The notes under the pieces are model-generated. The model saw only the letters and a list, made by a program, of their open reading frames with translations. It did not search any database and had not been told where the DNA came from. Made by a program: the position numbers and the translations under genes. 64,000 bases of DNA from Centroberyx gerrardi (taxonomy: Eukaryota > Chordata > Actinopteri > Beryciformes > Berycidae), in the NCBI RefSeq assembly GCF_048128805.1, contig NC_136012.1, forward strand, positions 13,884,225 to 13,948,224, given 5' to 3'. Every line of letters starts with the position of its first letter. The stretch's first letter is position 1. Positions 36,879 through 47,149 of the stretch are shown piece by piece.

Positions 36879-36923
<45 letters not shown>
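36830..36923. repeat. (GATA)n microsatellite
   Basis: About 23 GATA units with one TATA interruption. The Ile-Tyr-Leu-Ser frame on the minus strand is a translation of the repeat. Confidence 0.9.
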
Positions 36924-36924
<1 letters not shown>

Positions 36925-37874
36925 CTTTGTATGATATTTGATAATTACAGCATAATTCAATTAACAATTATTAACTCTTGTACTGCTCTTAGTTGGTCTT
37001 AGTTGCATGGCCTGTGTGCTAGTATCTAAGACTTTGACTCTTAAATTCATATGGTCAGTAATCCTACATTAGCTTCTAATTTCTCTGAGAAGCATCACAC
37101 AGGGATCCAGAGACGGAGGTAAAAAGTGCTAAAAATTCAGCTCAGACCCTGTAAAATTCTTCAGCGGTGCCTCTATGAACCTTCGCAGACTGAAATGGTG
37201 CCTTTGAGAACCAGAAGCTTTACACCCACATGCAGATTTTTATGGGACTTATTCAGGAAATGTTTTAATCTGCTTATGTCTTAATGTGACTGCACACATA
37301 TGCACATGCACACGAATTTTCACAATTTTGGCATCAACAATTCAACCAAGGCAACATTGTCAATGAAGCAAACTGAGAGTTGCTATAAATACACACAGCC
37401 ATTCTGGCACATGGAACTGGCCAGCACTGCTACCAGTCTCCCTGTTAGCCTTATCCGCCCATACCGTTTTACAATCTTGACAGCGGGGAAAGTGAAATAT
37501 GTTCAAATTTACATAGTAATTGCGCTAACATCATGATAACCAATCGAAATACAGAGCAGTTGTTTAGATTTGCCTCAACAACAGTCTAAAAATAAATGGC
37601 TGTGGATGGGAGAGTGGGGAATGCCAACGGTGTGTTTCTCCTCTCTGCCTCTCTCTCTCTGTGTGGATCAGGACAAAGTTTCAGTAAGCTTGCTTGGAAA
37701 TTCAATGCATTAAATGGACACCTTGTCAAATACTGTAATATCCCTTACTGAAAGTGCAGGTACAAGATTTTAGTGTTCCTCAAAATGAAATGGAAGCACC
37801 AAAACGAATTTGAGGTGCAGTGAAGAGTTTGTCTAAAGGCTTTGTGTCCCTTGAGGAGCCAGTTGATGCCTGTA

Positions 37875-38045
37875 AGAACATTTACATATTTCTCTAACCT
37901 TTATCCAGGGAAGGTTGACTGACATTCATACAGCTCCACACATTCAAACTGCAGTTGAGGGTTCAGTGCCTTGCTCAAGGGCATCTGTACAGTAGTTGTG
38001 GATGGAGCAGAGAGCGTTCCTTACTTCTCCCACCCAGATTTGTCT
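37875..38045. repeat. Retroposon-like dispersed segment
   Basis: TTATCCAGGGAAGGTTGACTG and GTGCCTTGCTCAAGGGCATC are phrases I recognise from a repeat very common in teleost non-coding DNA. Boundaries are approximate. Confidence 0.45.
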
Positions 38046-39077
38046 GATAGATTTGTCCCAAATTTATACAATGAATACTTCTGATCCTGTGTTCTCATTG
38101 GCTGAGTCCTGTTCAAAGCCATTGTAAATTACCCAATAGACAGCAGCATAATTAATGTGCTACCTGAAAGTCACTACTCATACTATGTCTTACTTAGCAT
38201 CCATGTTGTTTAGCTATTGTTCAAGGGCTAGATTGCTAGGCACAAAAAGACCATTAATATATTACAATTAGTTATTTGTTAAAAAATAAAATTTTGATTT
38301 ATTGAACATTTACATTCTTTTATTATTACAATTGTGCGTTACTGGCATTTTATGAAACTCCGCTGTCCACTGTGTCAATCAACACCTCTTAGCTCTTCTA
38401 AAATGTGTAACAGCGTGGATGAACTTAAACTATACAACTCACTCATTTCACAGAAATGTGTTTTTGAAGGTCAGTTGGTAGCTCAGCTGTCAATCATGCT
38501 GACAGGAAAACGTCTCATGGGTTTGAGATGGGGAAGGGTCTCACCCTGAAAGGATCCATTGTCCTTGGCATGGATAACAGCTCTGATGTTACACCTGTCG
38601 TTTATGGATCACATGATTGAGTCTGGCTGCTGTGGTCAGTGTGTAGTGACTTTAGATGGTGGAGTCAGTTAATCCACCACACTGTTGGCAGGCACAAGAC
38701 TGCTGGATCTGACTCTTTCTTATCTTCATACAAGTATTATCTTATCTACATAAGATAATACTTGATGTAGCCTAATGGCTTTATCGCAGCAGTGTTTCAT
38801 TACTGATTATCATCATGTAGTAGCAAGACAGAGAGAGGAAATTAAACACCTTCCACAATAAAATTCTGATTTCTTTATTATGAGCCCACTGCCGTGTTCT
38901 TTGAAGTAATGCCTCATATTTTTACCACTCCTTCACAATAATACAAAAAAACCCAAAAAAACATTCCAGTGTTTTTACCAAAAGACAGGATCTCATTGAA
39001 GTATTCTTCATCCTATTTACGATGAGCGCTTACATAGAAAGCTGCTTGGATGTTAGAAAAAAGGGAGTGGCTGAGAG

Positions 39078-39606
39078 TGTTTATGTCATTGGAGATATCA
39101 GTGAGCACCTCCTATCCCAATGCTTTGTTGAATTAGACCTACAACACCTCCAGAAGAACCAACAGTAAATCCTGGCTTCACAGAAGCCCTATACTGACCT
39201 ACACTACACTGTAGACCTGTTTCTTGTTTCTAAACACCAGGAGGTGCGCAAGCAATTAACCCTGGAGAGAAAATTCAGTGTCTGCCTATGAGAAGCTGAA
39301 ACTACCTTCACTTGTTCTGTGATTTGTCACCGTTTCTCAAATGTTAGTATAATGTGAGTGCTTAAGTTATGCTCCTGAGGCTTACTATCTTGATGTTCTC
39401 ATTTTACCTTCATCTTTGTAAAGATACTTAGAAAGTTTCACAAGTCTTTCCATTAGCATTGCTAGCTGACAACAACTACAAAATAACATCAGTAGCTTAA
39501 AATGCCAACATTACCTTCCTGCCTTCAGCTGTCTCTATTATCATTTTGACTGTGGCTGTTTTGTTCTGTCATTTTGTCTAGATACCTACGAAGATATAAA
39601 GCTACA
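39078..39606. repeat. Local duplication, first copy (blocks A and B)
   Basis: Block A at 39078-39246 (169 bases) and block B at 39453-39606 (154 bases), separated by 206 bases. Both recur in the same order and orientation at 39736-39904 and 39917-40070 with only a few mismatches. Confidence 0.9.
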
Positions 39607-39729
39607 CTCACGTTCGCCTCCAAATCCATGTCCCCTCAGGATGCGGCGACCATCGCGCAAAGACTTTCGGTTCTGCTGAGAAAACTTCACGCTTAAGTGT
39701 TGAACTTTTACAGGGGCAAAGCCATCTCC
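39607..39729 (-). pseudogene. Duplicated start exon and 5' UTR fragment of mtnr1c
   Basis: About 123 bases match 35818-35943, the mtnr1c start codon, first codons and 5' UTR, in the same orientation. Differences are one substitution and a 3-base gap. The copied frame starts at 39629 with MDLEANVS and then runs into foreign sequence and a stop. At the junction the minus strand reads AAC followed by GTGAGT, a consensus splice donor that the parent lacks (GTGAGC). It sits 3.8 kb upstream of the real exon 1. A splice from this donor to exon 2 would be out of frame, so no intact receptor is predicted from it. Confidence 0.85.
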
Positions 39730-39735
39730 ATTTGA

Positions 39736-40070
39736 TGTTTATGTCATTGGAGATATCAGTGAGCACCTCCTATCCCAATGCTTTGTTGAATTAGACCTAC
39801 AACACCTCCAGAAGAACCAACAGTAAATCCTGGCTTCACAGAAGCCCTATACTGACCTACACTACACTGCAGACCTGTTTCTTGTTTCTAAACACCAGGA
39901 GGTGTTATCATTGGTGTTAGCATTGCTAGCTGACAACAACTACAAAATAACATCAGTAGCTTAAAATGCCAACATTACCTTCCTGCCTTCAGCTGTCTCT
40001 ATTATCATTTTGACTGTGGCTGTTTTGTTCTGTCATTTTGTTTAGATACCTACGAAGATATAAAGCTACA
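39736..40070. repeat. Local duplication, second copy (blocks A' and B')
   Basis: A' (39736-39904) and B' (39917-40070) are separated by only 12 bases instead of 206. The copy directly follows the inserted mtnr1c fragment. Confidence 0.9.
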
Positions 40071-42516
40071 TAGTTTACTTTAGCAACTGTCAAGCTAGCT
40101 TAGTACTTGCTAATTTGACGCTTGCTGAGCTTGCCAAAACTAGCCTATACTAGCCATATGGTAGAGAAGGTTTGCCAAGGTTGTAAAAATGTTCACTTCT
40201 TACTCATTTACTCAAAGATAATGCAATCAAAAGCAGTAATATTTTAACACAAACAACGTATATGTTTACTACTATAAATCACATCAAGTATTTGACAAGC
40301 AAGTAGTCAAATGTTACAGTTGTGAAGAACATGCACTCCAGTTGTAACAGTGGGGCAGAATCTGAGATAGCTAGTTAGCTACTTTACCAGCTACTAAACA
40401 ATGAATAAAGATTGATGTTGATGATGAGTTGTTCACAAAGTGTAATTTATTGTAGAAACCATGGTAGCTATCTTCTAGCAGGCTCCTCTGCCACAAGTTT
40501 GAAATGCCGGCCCTAGAGTGTGACACAGAGCACAACGTTGGATCCTTTTTCGCTGTGATGAGCGAAGAGAAATAGGTTGGGTGAATTCAGATGTGACCCT
40601 CCTTTACGGTTGAAGACAGATGAACTTCTGGCCGAGTAGGTAAAACCATAGAGTACTTCAAAGTTTGTGTTAGCTACTTGCTTACATATGTGGATTTTGG
40701 AAATGATACAGATCGATCAATGTAATCTCTCAGCCTGCAGTCTGCAGGGCTAAACAAGACAGTGACTGCTAATGTAAACACTGTTACCGACCACAGGGGT
40801 TCGTGTCAAGCCACTGATATCAGTTGCCCTTTTGGCTTCAAGATGATAATGTTCTTAGCAGTTGCTGTAAATTCAGTGGTCTTTTAAAGCCCATTGTCTT
40901 GCTAATTATTTGTAAATCTGTATTATTATAATAGTATTGCTGTTAGATGGTGTAGTCTTATTTTTGTTCTGCTGAGCGGGCCTTAATGGAGCCAGCTGTA
41001 CAGCCGTCTCTTTTTTGTAGCTGCTGGTTAATGATTGACTTCTTGTTGTTCCTCCTTTTCATTATTAGGAGGAAGGATGTCATCATCCCATCATGGATTT
41101 AGCCACCTGGCAGAGATTCTTCTAGAATGACAGCAGCCCAATCTACAAGGCCCGGTTCGTTGCCCAATACACGCTCTTATCCTCGCAACCATTTTTCTGT
41201 AATTACTGTATGTCAATGAACAGCCATTTGATAAGAAAACCGTGTTGTTGTTTTTAATTAACATAAAGAACAAAAACAACATTTTTTACATCCTTGTAGA
41301 GCATGTGCTATGAAATTAAGGGAGATGGCATTTTGTCTGACAGGCTCCATTAAAATGTAATATTTTGTAGGGATACATACAGGGGTGTGTAGGATGCCCA
41401 TTTACTTTCCTGTCAAGATTAAGACTTAAAAAAAAAAAAATGGAACATGTGATTTATGCCTTTGACAGACCATAACAGAAAATAAGGGAATTTGGAGAGC
41501 TTTCATCTATCACTAGAGTGCATGAAATGAACAGTGACCATTATGACTTGTCTCCGGTGTCTCTTTGAATCCAGCTGAACTCTGAGGACTCCACCGGTGC
41601 AGGTAAAGAGGACAAGAGAATATCACTGTCACGAAACAGATGCGACAATTACAAACTCAGACTGTAACACTAAGGCTTTTTTCCCAATGCACTTTTAAAC
41701 AGTGGCTACAGGACTCATAGCCATCTCAGATTAGGCCTTAGAACACTGACAACTGAAACTGTCGACCCTGCTGCATGTAACTAACCTGCATGTAACTAAG
41801 CTGTATGGGGAATACATTGAAGCCTTTACTAGATAACGACTAACACCGTTGTGTAAGTTAAGGTGCTGTGAATGAGTTTAATTTTTACAAAGAGCAGATA
41901 TGAATGCTTAGTAGTTAGGCAGCCAAGCACATGGGAAATGGAGTCTTTTCCAAGTTTGGATAATGTTATGTTAATGTGATTTTTCCAGCACACACTGAGG
42001 TCACACATGTACTCACATGTGTTTTTACAATTACAACATTCAGATAAATACCGCAATGTTTGTTTGCTGTGAAATGAGACGAGTTGTTGTCTTTGTTTAC
42101 ATGAATGGAAGTTTACATCCTGTTTATATGGGGTTTACATCCAGTGCGTCACAGGAAATGGCTGCTATCTTGGGTTGACGCAGTAGATCCTGATTGGCTC
42201 CACGTCACAGCATCTGATTGGCTGAGCGGGTCGCTTACCCAGAATCCTCTACTCTAGGGATTATGGGACGTAGCAAGGAGAATTGGCTTCACTCGTGCCT
42301 ATGGGTTGACTGTCTATTTTATTATAGGTCAGTGTTTAGCAGTGAGCTGATTGTTGGTTCTGTGAAACATGAAGACCTGGACCCCAGTGCCACCCATAAG
42401 TGAACCTCACATGCTGTTTTCTAAGATTGAATCCATCCCACACCCTGAAATCCACTGAGATGCCACTGAGACCTGTTAACTGCTTTTGTTTGCTGAAAAG
42501 GCAGAATTAATGCAAT

Positions 42517-43128
42517 TGTTGAAGGAAATTATGTTATCTTCATAGTCAATGTATAATCTATACTTAATCAATATAACCAAAGAGAAATATATATTTGCAC
42601 ATTCCTTTGATCAGACAGCACACATACATGTACTATGCAGTAAGAAGAGAGAGAGAAAGAGGCCTTTGATACCAGCTCATTCGAGTAAGTTTCTCACAGA
42701 CAAACGAGAATAATGGGATTGTTATTGCCAGAAAAAAAGGTTGTATCCAATATTTCACAGAAGAGCATTCATATCAAGGGCAGAATGATCCAGGAATTAG
42801 GGAGGAAGACTCCTAGTTTCGGTCTTGAGGTACAAAACAGCAGGTGCTTTCTGTCAGCAACAGCTGGATTGACGCACTGACCATATTCCGACAGCTAGAC
42901 CAATTAGAGAGCCACATTAGGCAAAGTTTGGAAGCATCTTCTAGGTGGAGCATTGTGTGAAGGGGGGTTAGAAGATAGAAAAGAACCTGAAGATGAGAAT
43001 TCTTGGTCAGACCCTTCACATATCAGTTGTATGCTGTACTCTGTTATATGAAGAATAAAGCAAAGAGAAAAGAGTCCGAGTTTGTCTCATTCGTTCTATG
43101 TTCAGCTCCTCGAAAATCCACTACGACA
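42517..43128 (+). mobile_element. Probable solo LTR of an endogenous retroelement
   Basis: A 612-base segment begins TGTTGAAGG and ends CTACGACA, short imperfect inverted ends of the TG...CA type. It is flanked by CAAT at 42513-42516 and 43129-43132, a possible 4-base target duplication. An AATAAAG lies about 80 bases before the right end, as expected for the R region, followed by a TTTGTCTC-type U5. No gag, pol or env sequence or second LTR is seen nearby. Confidence 0.55.
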
Positions 43129-43410
43129 CAATTTTGAATGGCAAATAATGTTCAAAACCTATAGCTACAACCTGAATATGATCTGAGCAGCATAAGATGA
43201 AATGTCGATCAAATATTTATTGAATTTTCTCATTAATTTAGTGTAATAGAAAACATTGTATAGGTCTCAGACAAAAAAAATCAAATAATTTCATTTTGAA
43301 ATCATTTTGTAGCCCAACAAACTCAAGGGGTGCACAAATTTATATCCTCCGTGTGCCTCTTCTACTTTCTACTGACCACCAAGTACCACAATGCCTCATT
43401 TCAGTTCAAG

Positions 43411-43441
<31 letters not shown>

Positions 43442-43742
43442 GGTGGGTGGGTGGGGGAGCAAATGGCTTGGGCCCTGATGGTAGGCAGCTAAATGGGTAT
43501 CAGTCAACTTTCAAACAGTGACTCACCTACTGATTAGTCAATAGATCGAATGATAGATGACTGACTGTGACTGATCTATGTATTCATTGAGTATCATAGA
43601 AAATAATCAAGGAGGCGAGAGGGAGTTTAGCTACCCTCCCTGCTTGCATCAATGGGTTAAACTTTGCGCAACTGTTGAATGAGTTTGAGGTTTGGGCCAG
43701 CTCTTCCAGGAAATGTGGGTGTAAAAACGCAGGTGGTTGCAG

Positions 43743-43785
43743 CCAATGATGGTTGCAGCAGAGGTGCCTATAGGTGCCTATAAAA
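43743..43785 (+). promoter_or_regulatory. Promoter of Kazal gene A: CCAAT and TATAAAA boxes
   Basis: CCAAT at 43743-43747 and TATAAAA at 43779-43785, about 60 bases before the ATG at 43846, a good TATA promoter layout. The same boxes lie in unit 2 with one or two base changes between them. Confidence 0.7.
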
Positions 43786-43845
43786 CCTGCATGTCAGCCA
43801 CAACAAAGCTCCAGACTCGAGACACAGGACACACACTGAGGAAAA

Positions 43846-44420
43846 ATGTTTGCGCTGGGCTTGATCTGCTTCACCTGTGAGTTGTCACACACTTTGGACT
43901 AACTATTAGTAATAGTAGAATTGTGGCCATTGCCGTATGGGCATTGCGCTTAGTTACTCATTTAGGCTATCGCACGCTAAAACACCGCAGATTAATATGA
44001 ATTATATCGTTTACAGTATGGGTAAGAGAACAAACCACCCCCGACGTTGTAGAGGTGAGATATAATGTAGCGGCACATTTTCACATTTTATGCCACATGT
44101 TTTAACATTTCAGCCACATTCCATTAGATAATATTGTCAGTAAACGCAATGTATTTTGTCTCCAACAGCCCAACTGTGCTGAACATATTTCATCTATGTG
44201 TCCATGCAACTATGAACCGGTTTGCGGAACCGACGGCAAACTCTATTCAAATGAATGCATGTTGTGCCTGTCAAACAGGTAAGCCCCAGTTCTGTTGTGT
44301 ACATTTGCAGTAAGTCCTGTTTTATTGTGTTGTTCGACCGAGGCTGACATGTCGCAATCTGTTCTATTTCACAGTGAAAACCGCGCTAACGTCTTTATCA
44401 AGAACAAAGGTGAATGCTGA
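43846..44420 (+). CDS. Kazal-type (SPINK-like) protease inhibitor, copy A
   Basis: Four exons, 43846-43876, 44017-44054, 44169-44278 and 44375-44420, with GT-AG sites and matched phases, encode 74 residues. A signal peptide ([12 protein letters not shown]...) is followed by one Kazal domain with C1 in PNC, C2 in SSMC, then [17 protein letters not shown] and a final GEC. Spacing from C4 to C6 equals that of human SPINK1. Kazal inhibitors block serine proteases through the residue two after C2 (P1). Here that residue is an extra Cys (MCPCNYEPVC), giving seven Cys and an unusual, perhaps inactive or re-paired loop. Compared with copy B it lacks seven N-terminal residues and has Glu where copy B has Gly at the likely signal cleavage site. 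AATAAA at 44826-44831. Confidence 0.85.
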
Positions 44421-45025
44421 CCGAGGAGAAAATTCAATATGCTGCAACATATATGAAGAGAGTGACATTGTACAGGCCGAAAAATATTCATGTTCTCTGT
44501 AAATGCTAAAGAAATCAGGGTGATTGTTATATGGGGAAGCCATTTTTTTTGGCTCACCTTTTTTGTTTTTTATCATTTTCCCATAAGGGTATAATGAGAT
44601 TGGTTTTGAGTCAGCTAAATGCTTATTATAAAAGGAAACTCCATTTTAGACAGAATTGAAAGAAATTCCATTTTTATCAGCTTTTCATTTTACATAGATG
44701 TTCTTGAAATTGAAATCAGTCTGACTCTTGAAGTCAACACACTTTTTTTTTTTTTTAATATCACTTCATGTGCAATACCAGATTCTTCATTTTATATACT
44801 TGAACTTTCCAAACATACTTTTCGTAATAAAACGTTACTGAACAAACTCTCCATACTGTTGCATCTTTTCACTTACTAATACACATTTACCTTTCATTGC
44901 ATATAAATTCTGTCTCCTGTTGTCAGTGTGATTTTTTCCACAACAAACTCTTAGCAATGTACATTAAAAATATAGCTAGGATTGTCATCATAGTTAAGTA
45001 CTTGGACACAAAATATGACAAACGT

Positions 45026-45065
<40 letters not shown>

Positions 45066-45366
45066 GGTGGGTGGGTGGGGGAGCAAATGGCTTGGGCCCT
45101 GATGGTAGGCAGCTAAATGGGTATCAGTCGACTTTCAAACAGTGACTCACCTACTGATTAGTCAATAGATCGAATGATAGATGACTGACTGTGACTGATC
45201 TATGTATTCATTGAGTATCACAGAAAATAATCAAGGAGGCGAGAGGGAGTTTAGCTACCCTCCCTGCTTGCATCAATGGGTTAAACTTTGCGCAACTGTT
45301 GAACGAGTTTGAGGTTTGGGCCAGCTCTTCCAGGAAATGTGGGTGTAAAAACGCAGGTGGTTGCAG

Positions 45367-45409
45367 CCAATGACGGCTGCAGCAGAGGTGCCTATAGGTG
45401 CCTATAAAA
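45367..45409 (+). promoter_or_regulatory. Promoter of Kazal gene B: CCAAT and TATAAAA boxes
   Basis: CCAAT at 45367-45371 and TATAAAA at 45403-45409, about 61 bases before the ATG at 45470, the same layout as copy A. Confidence 0.7.
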
Positions 45410-45469
45410 CCTGCATGTCAGCCACAACAAAGCTCCAGACTCGAGACACAGGACACACACTGAGGAAAA

Positions 45470-46040
45470 ATGTGGAGAGGAACTCGACTCATGTTTGCGC
45501 TGGGCTTGATCTGCTTCGCCGGTGAGTTGTCACACACTTTGGACTAACTATTAGTAATAGTAGAATTGTGGCCATTGCCGTATGGGCATTGCGCTTAGTT
45601 ACTCATTTAGGCTATCGCACGCTAAAACACCGCAGATTAATATGAATTATATCGTTTACAGTTTTGGTAAGAGGACAAACCACCCCAGACGGTGTAGAGG
45701 TGAGATATAATGTAGCGGCACGTTTTCACATTTCAGCCACATTCCATTAGATAATGTCAGTAAACGCAATGTATTTTGTCTCCAACAGCCCAACTGTGCT
45801 CAATATATTTTACCTGTATGTACACGCGAGTATGAACCGGTTTGCGGAACCGACGGCAAACTCTATTCAAATGAATGCATGTTGTGCCTGTCAAACAGGT
45901 AAGCTCCAGTTCTGTTGTGTACACTTACAGTAAGTCCTGTTTTATTGTGTTGTTCGACCGAGGCTGACATGTCGCAATCTGTTCTATTTCACAGTGAAAA
46001 CCGCGCTAACGTCTTTATCAAGAACAAAGGTGAATGCTGA
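45470..46040 (+). CDS. Kazal-type (SPINK-like) protease inhibitor, copy B
   Basis: Four exons, 45470-45521, 45662-45699, 45789-45898 and 45995-46040, encode 81 residues. The first ATG gives [20 protein letters not shown], with a second in-frame ATG at 45491 that corresponds to the start of copy A. The signal peptide likely ends at VRG before QTTPD. The single Kazal domain has the normal six Cys. The loop is [14 protein letters not shown], so P1 is Arg, which predicts inhibition of trypsin-like proteases (SPINK1 has Lys here). Exon 4 and the second half of exon 3 are identical to copy A. AATAAA at 46444-46449. The exact SPINK orthologue is not assigned; NEURL1B and the SPINK cluster both lie on human 5q. 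Confidence 0.88.
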
Positions 46041-46647
46041 CCGAGGAGAAAATTCAATATGCTGCAACATATATGAAGAGAGTGACATTGTACAGGCCGA
46101 AAAATATTCATGTTCTCTGTAAATGCTAAAGAAATCAGGGTGATTGTGATATGGGGAAACCATTTTTTTTGGCTCACCTTTTTTGTTTTTATCATTTCCC
46201 CACAAGGGTATAATGAGATTGGTTTTGAGTCAGCTAAATGCTTATTATAAAAGGAAACTCCATTTTAGACAGAATTGAAAGAAATTCTATTTTTATCAGC
46301 TTTTCATTTTACATATGTTCTTGGAATTGAAATCAGTCTGACTCTTGAAGTCAACACACTTTTTTTTTTTTTTTAATATCACTTCATGTGCAATACCGGA
46401 TTCTTCATTTTATATACTTGAACTTTCCAAACATACTTTTCGGAATAAAACGTTTCTGAACAAACTCTCCATACTGTTGCATCTTTTCACTTACTAATAC
46501 ACATTTACCTTTCATTGCATATAAATTCTGTCTCCTGTTGTCAGTGTGATTTTTTTCCACAACAAACTCTTAGCAATGTACATTAAAAATATAGCTAGGA
46601 TTGTCATCATAGTTAAGTACTTGGACACAAAATATGACAAACGTCTA

Positions 46648-47149
46648 AGGCACTAGAAGTCGTAGACTACAGTCAGCGTATTCTGCTGAAGCACAGATAG
46701 ATCTTGGACAATGAGGGTAAGGGCAAAATATTCACAGCAGACTGGTTTCTGCTCAGCAAATACACCATTTTACACGTGACATAAAGGACATCAAATAGAA
46801 AATACGAACAAAAAAAGCACGTCCTTCATCCCTGCCTCAGCCAAGACACAGGAGCGCATGTAGGCAGCCTGCTGTGATGAGCCTCATCACAGTTCTGGTC
46901 ATTAAGAGTCTAGTCTCTTTCTGGAAAAGGTGGTATCCCACATAAAACAATTGGTTGAGTTGCGAGGTTCACTGAAGTCAGGTCTAAACTGAAATCCAAG
47001 AGGCACAATTCCGTCCTGGTGTGGTTGATCTCTGGTTGGGGTTAAGATCCGTGTCCAAACTAGCCTGAGAAGGTGGAGCAGGTGGCACCCAGGCATCTCT
47101 GTGCCTGGGGTCAAAGTCACAGCACCCGGGAGGTTTAATATCTGGAAGA
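46648..47149. other. Unique sequence between Kazal gene B and neurl1b
   Basis: Single-copy sequence holding the neurl1b 3' UTR on the minus strand. No exon or repeat is recognised. Confidence 0.4.

Larger units (their letters stand above)
35841..43410. other. Intergenic region upstream of mtnr1c
   Basis: 35841-36000 is the mtnr1c 5' UTR/promoter area, with GC-rich sequence near 35940-35990. The rest holds the repeat copy and GATA tract at 36.7-36.9 kb, a retroposon-like segment at 37.9 kb, the rearranged block at 39.08-40.07 kb and a probable solo LTR at 42.5-43.1 kb. A patch at 42.1-42.3 kb with two ATTGGCT boxes could be a promoter, but no gene was found with it. No coding exon is supported. 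Confidence 0.4.
43411..45028 (+). repeat. Tandem duplication, unit 1 (Kazal gene A)
   Basis: The 1618-base unit starts with a (GT)n tract at 43411 and ends with AAACGTCTA at 45028. It matches 45029-46647 almost base for base outside parts of the Kazal exons. Each unit carries a whole gene with promoter and poly(A) signal. Confidence 0.95.
45029..46647 (+). repeat. Tandem duplication, unit 2 (Kazal gene B)
   Basis: The 1619-base unit begins directly after unit 1 with its own (GT)n (45029-45060) and ends at AACGTCTA (46647), after which the sequence becomes unique. The GT tract at each unit start suggests misaligned recombination at the microsatellite. Confidence 0.95.

Noticed and set aside
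36761-36967. Ile-Tyr-Leu-Ser repeat protein, also at 29312-29554
   Set aside because: Direct translation of GATA microsatellites. The spacing is that of a simple repeat, so this is also not a CRISPR array.
42100-42403. CCAAT-box patch and 61-residue frame at 42.2 kb as a new gene
   Set aside because: Two ATTGGCT boxes are present, but no convincing exon follows and the small protein has no recognisable features.
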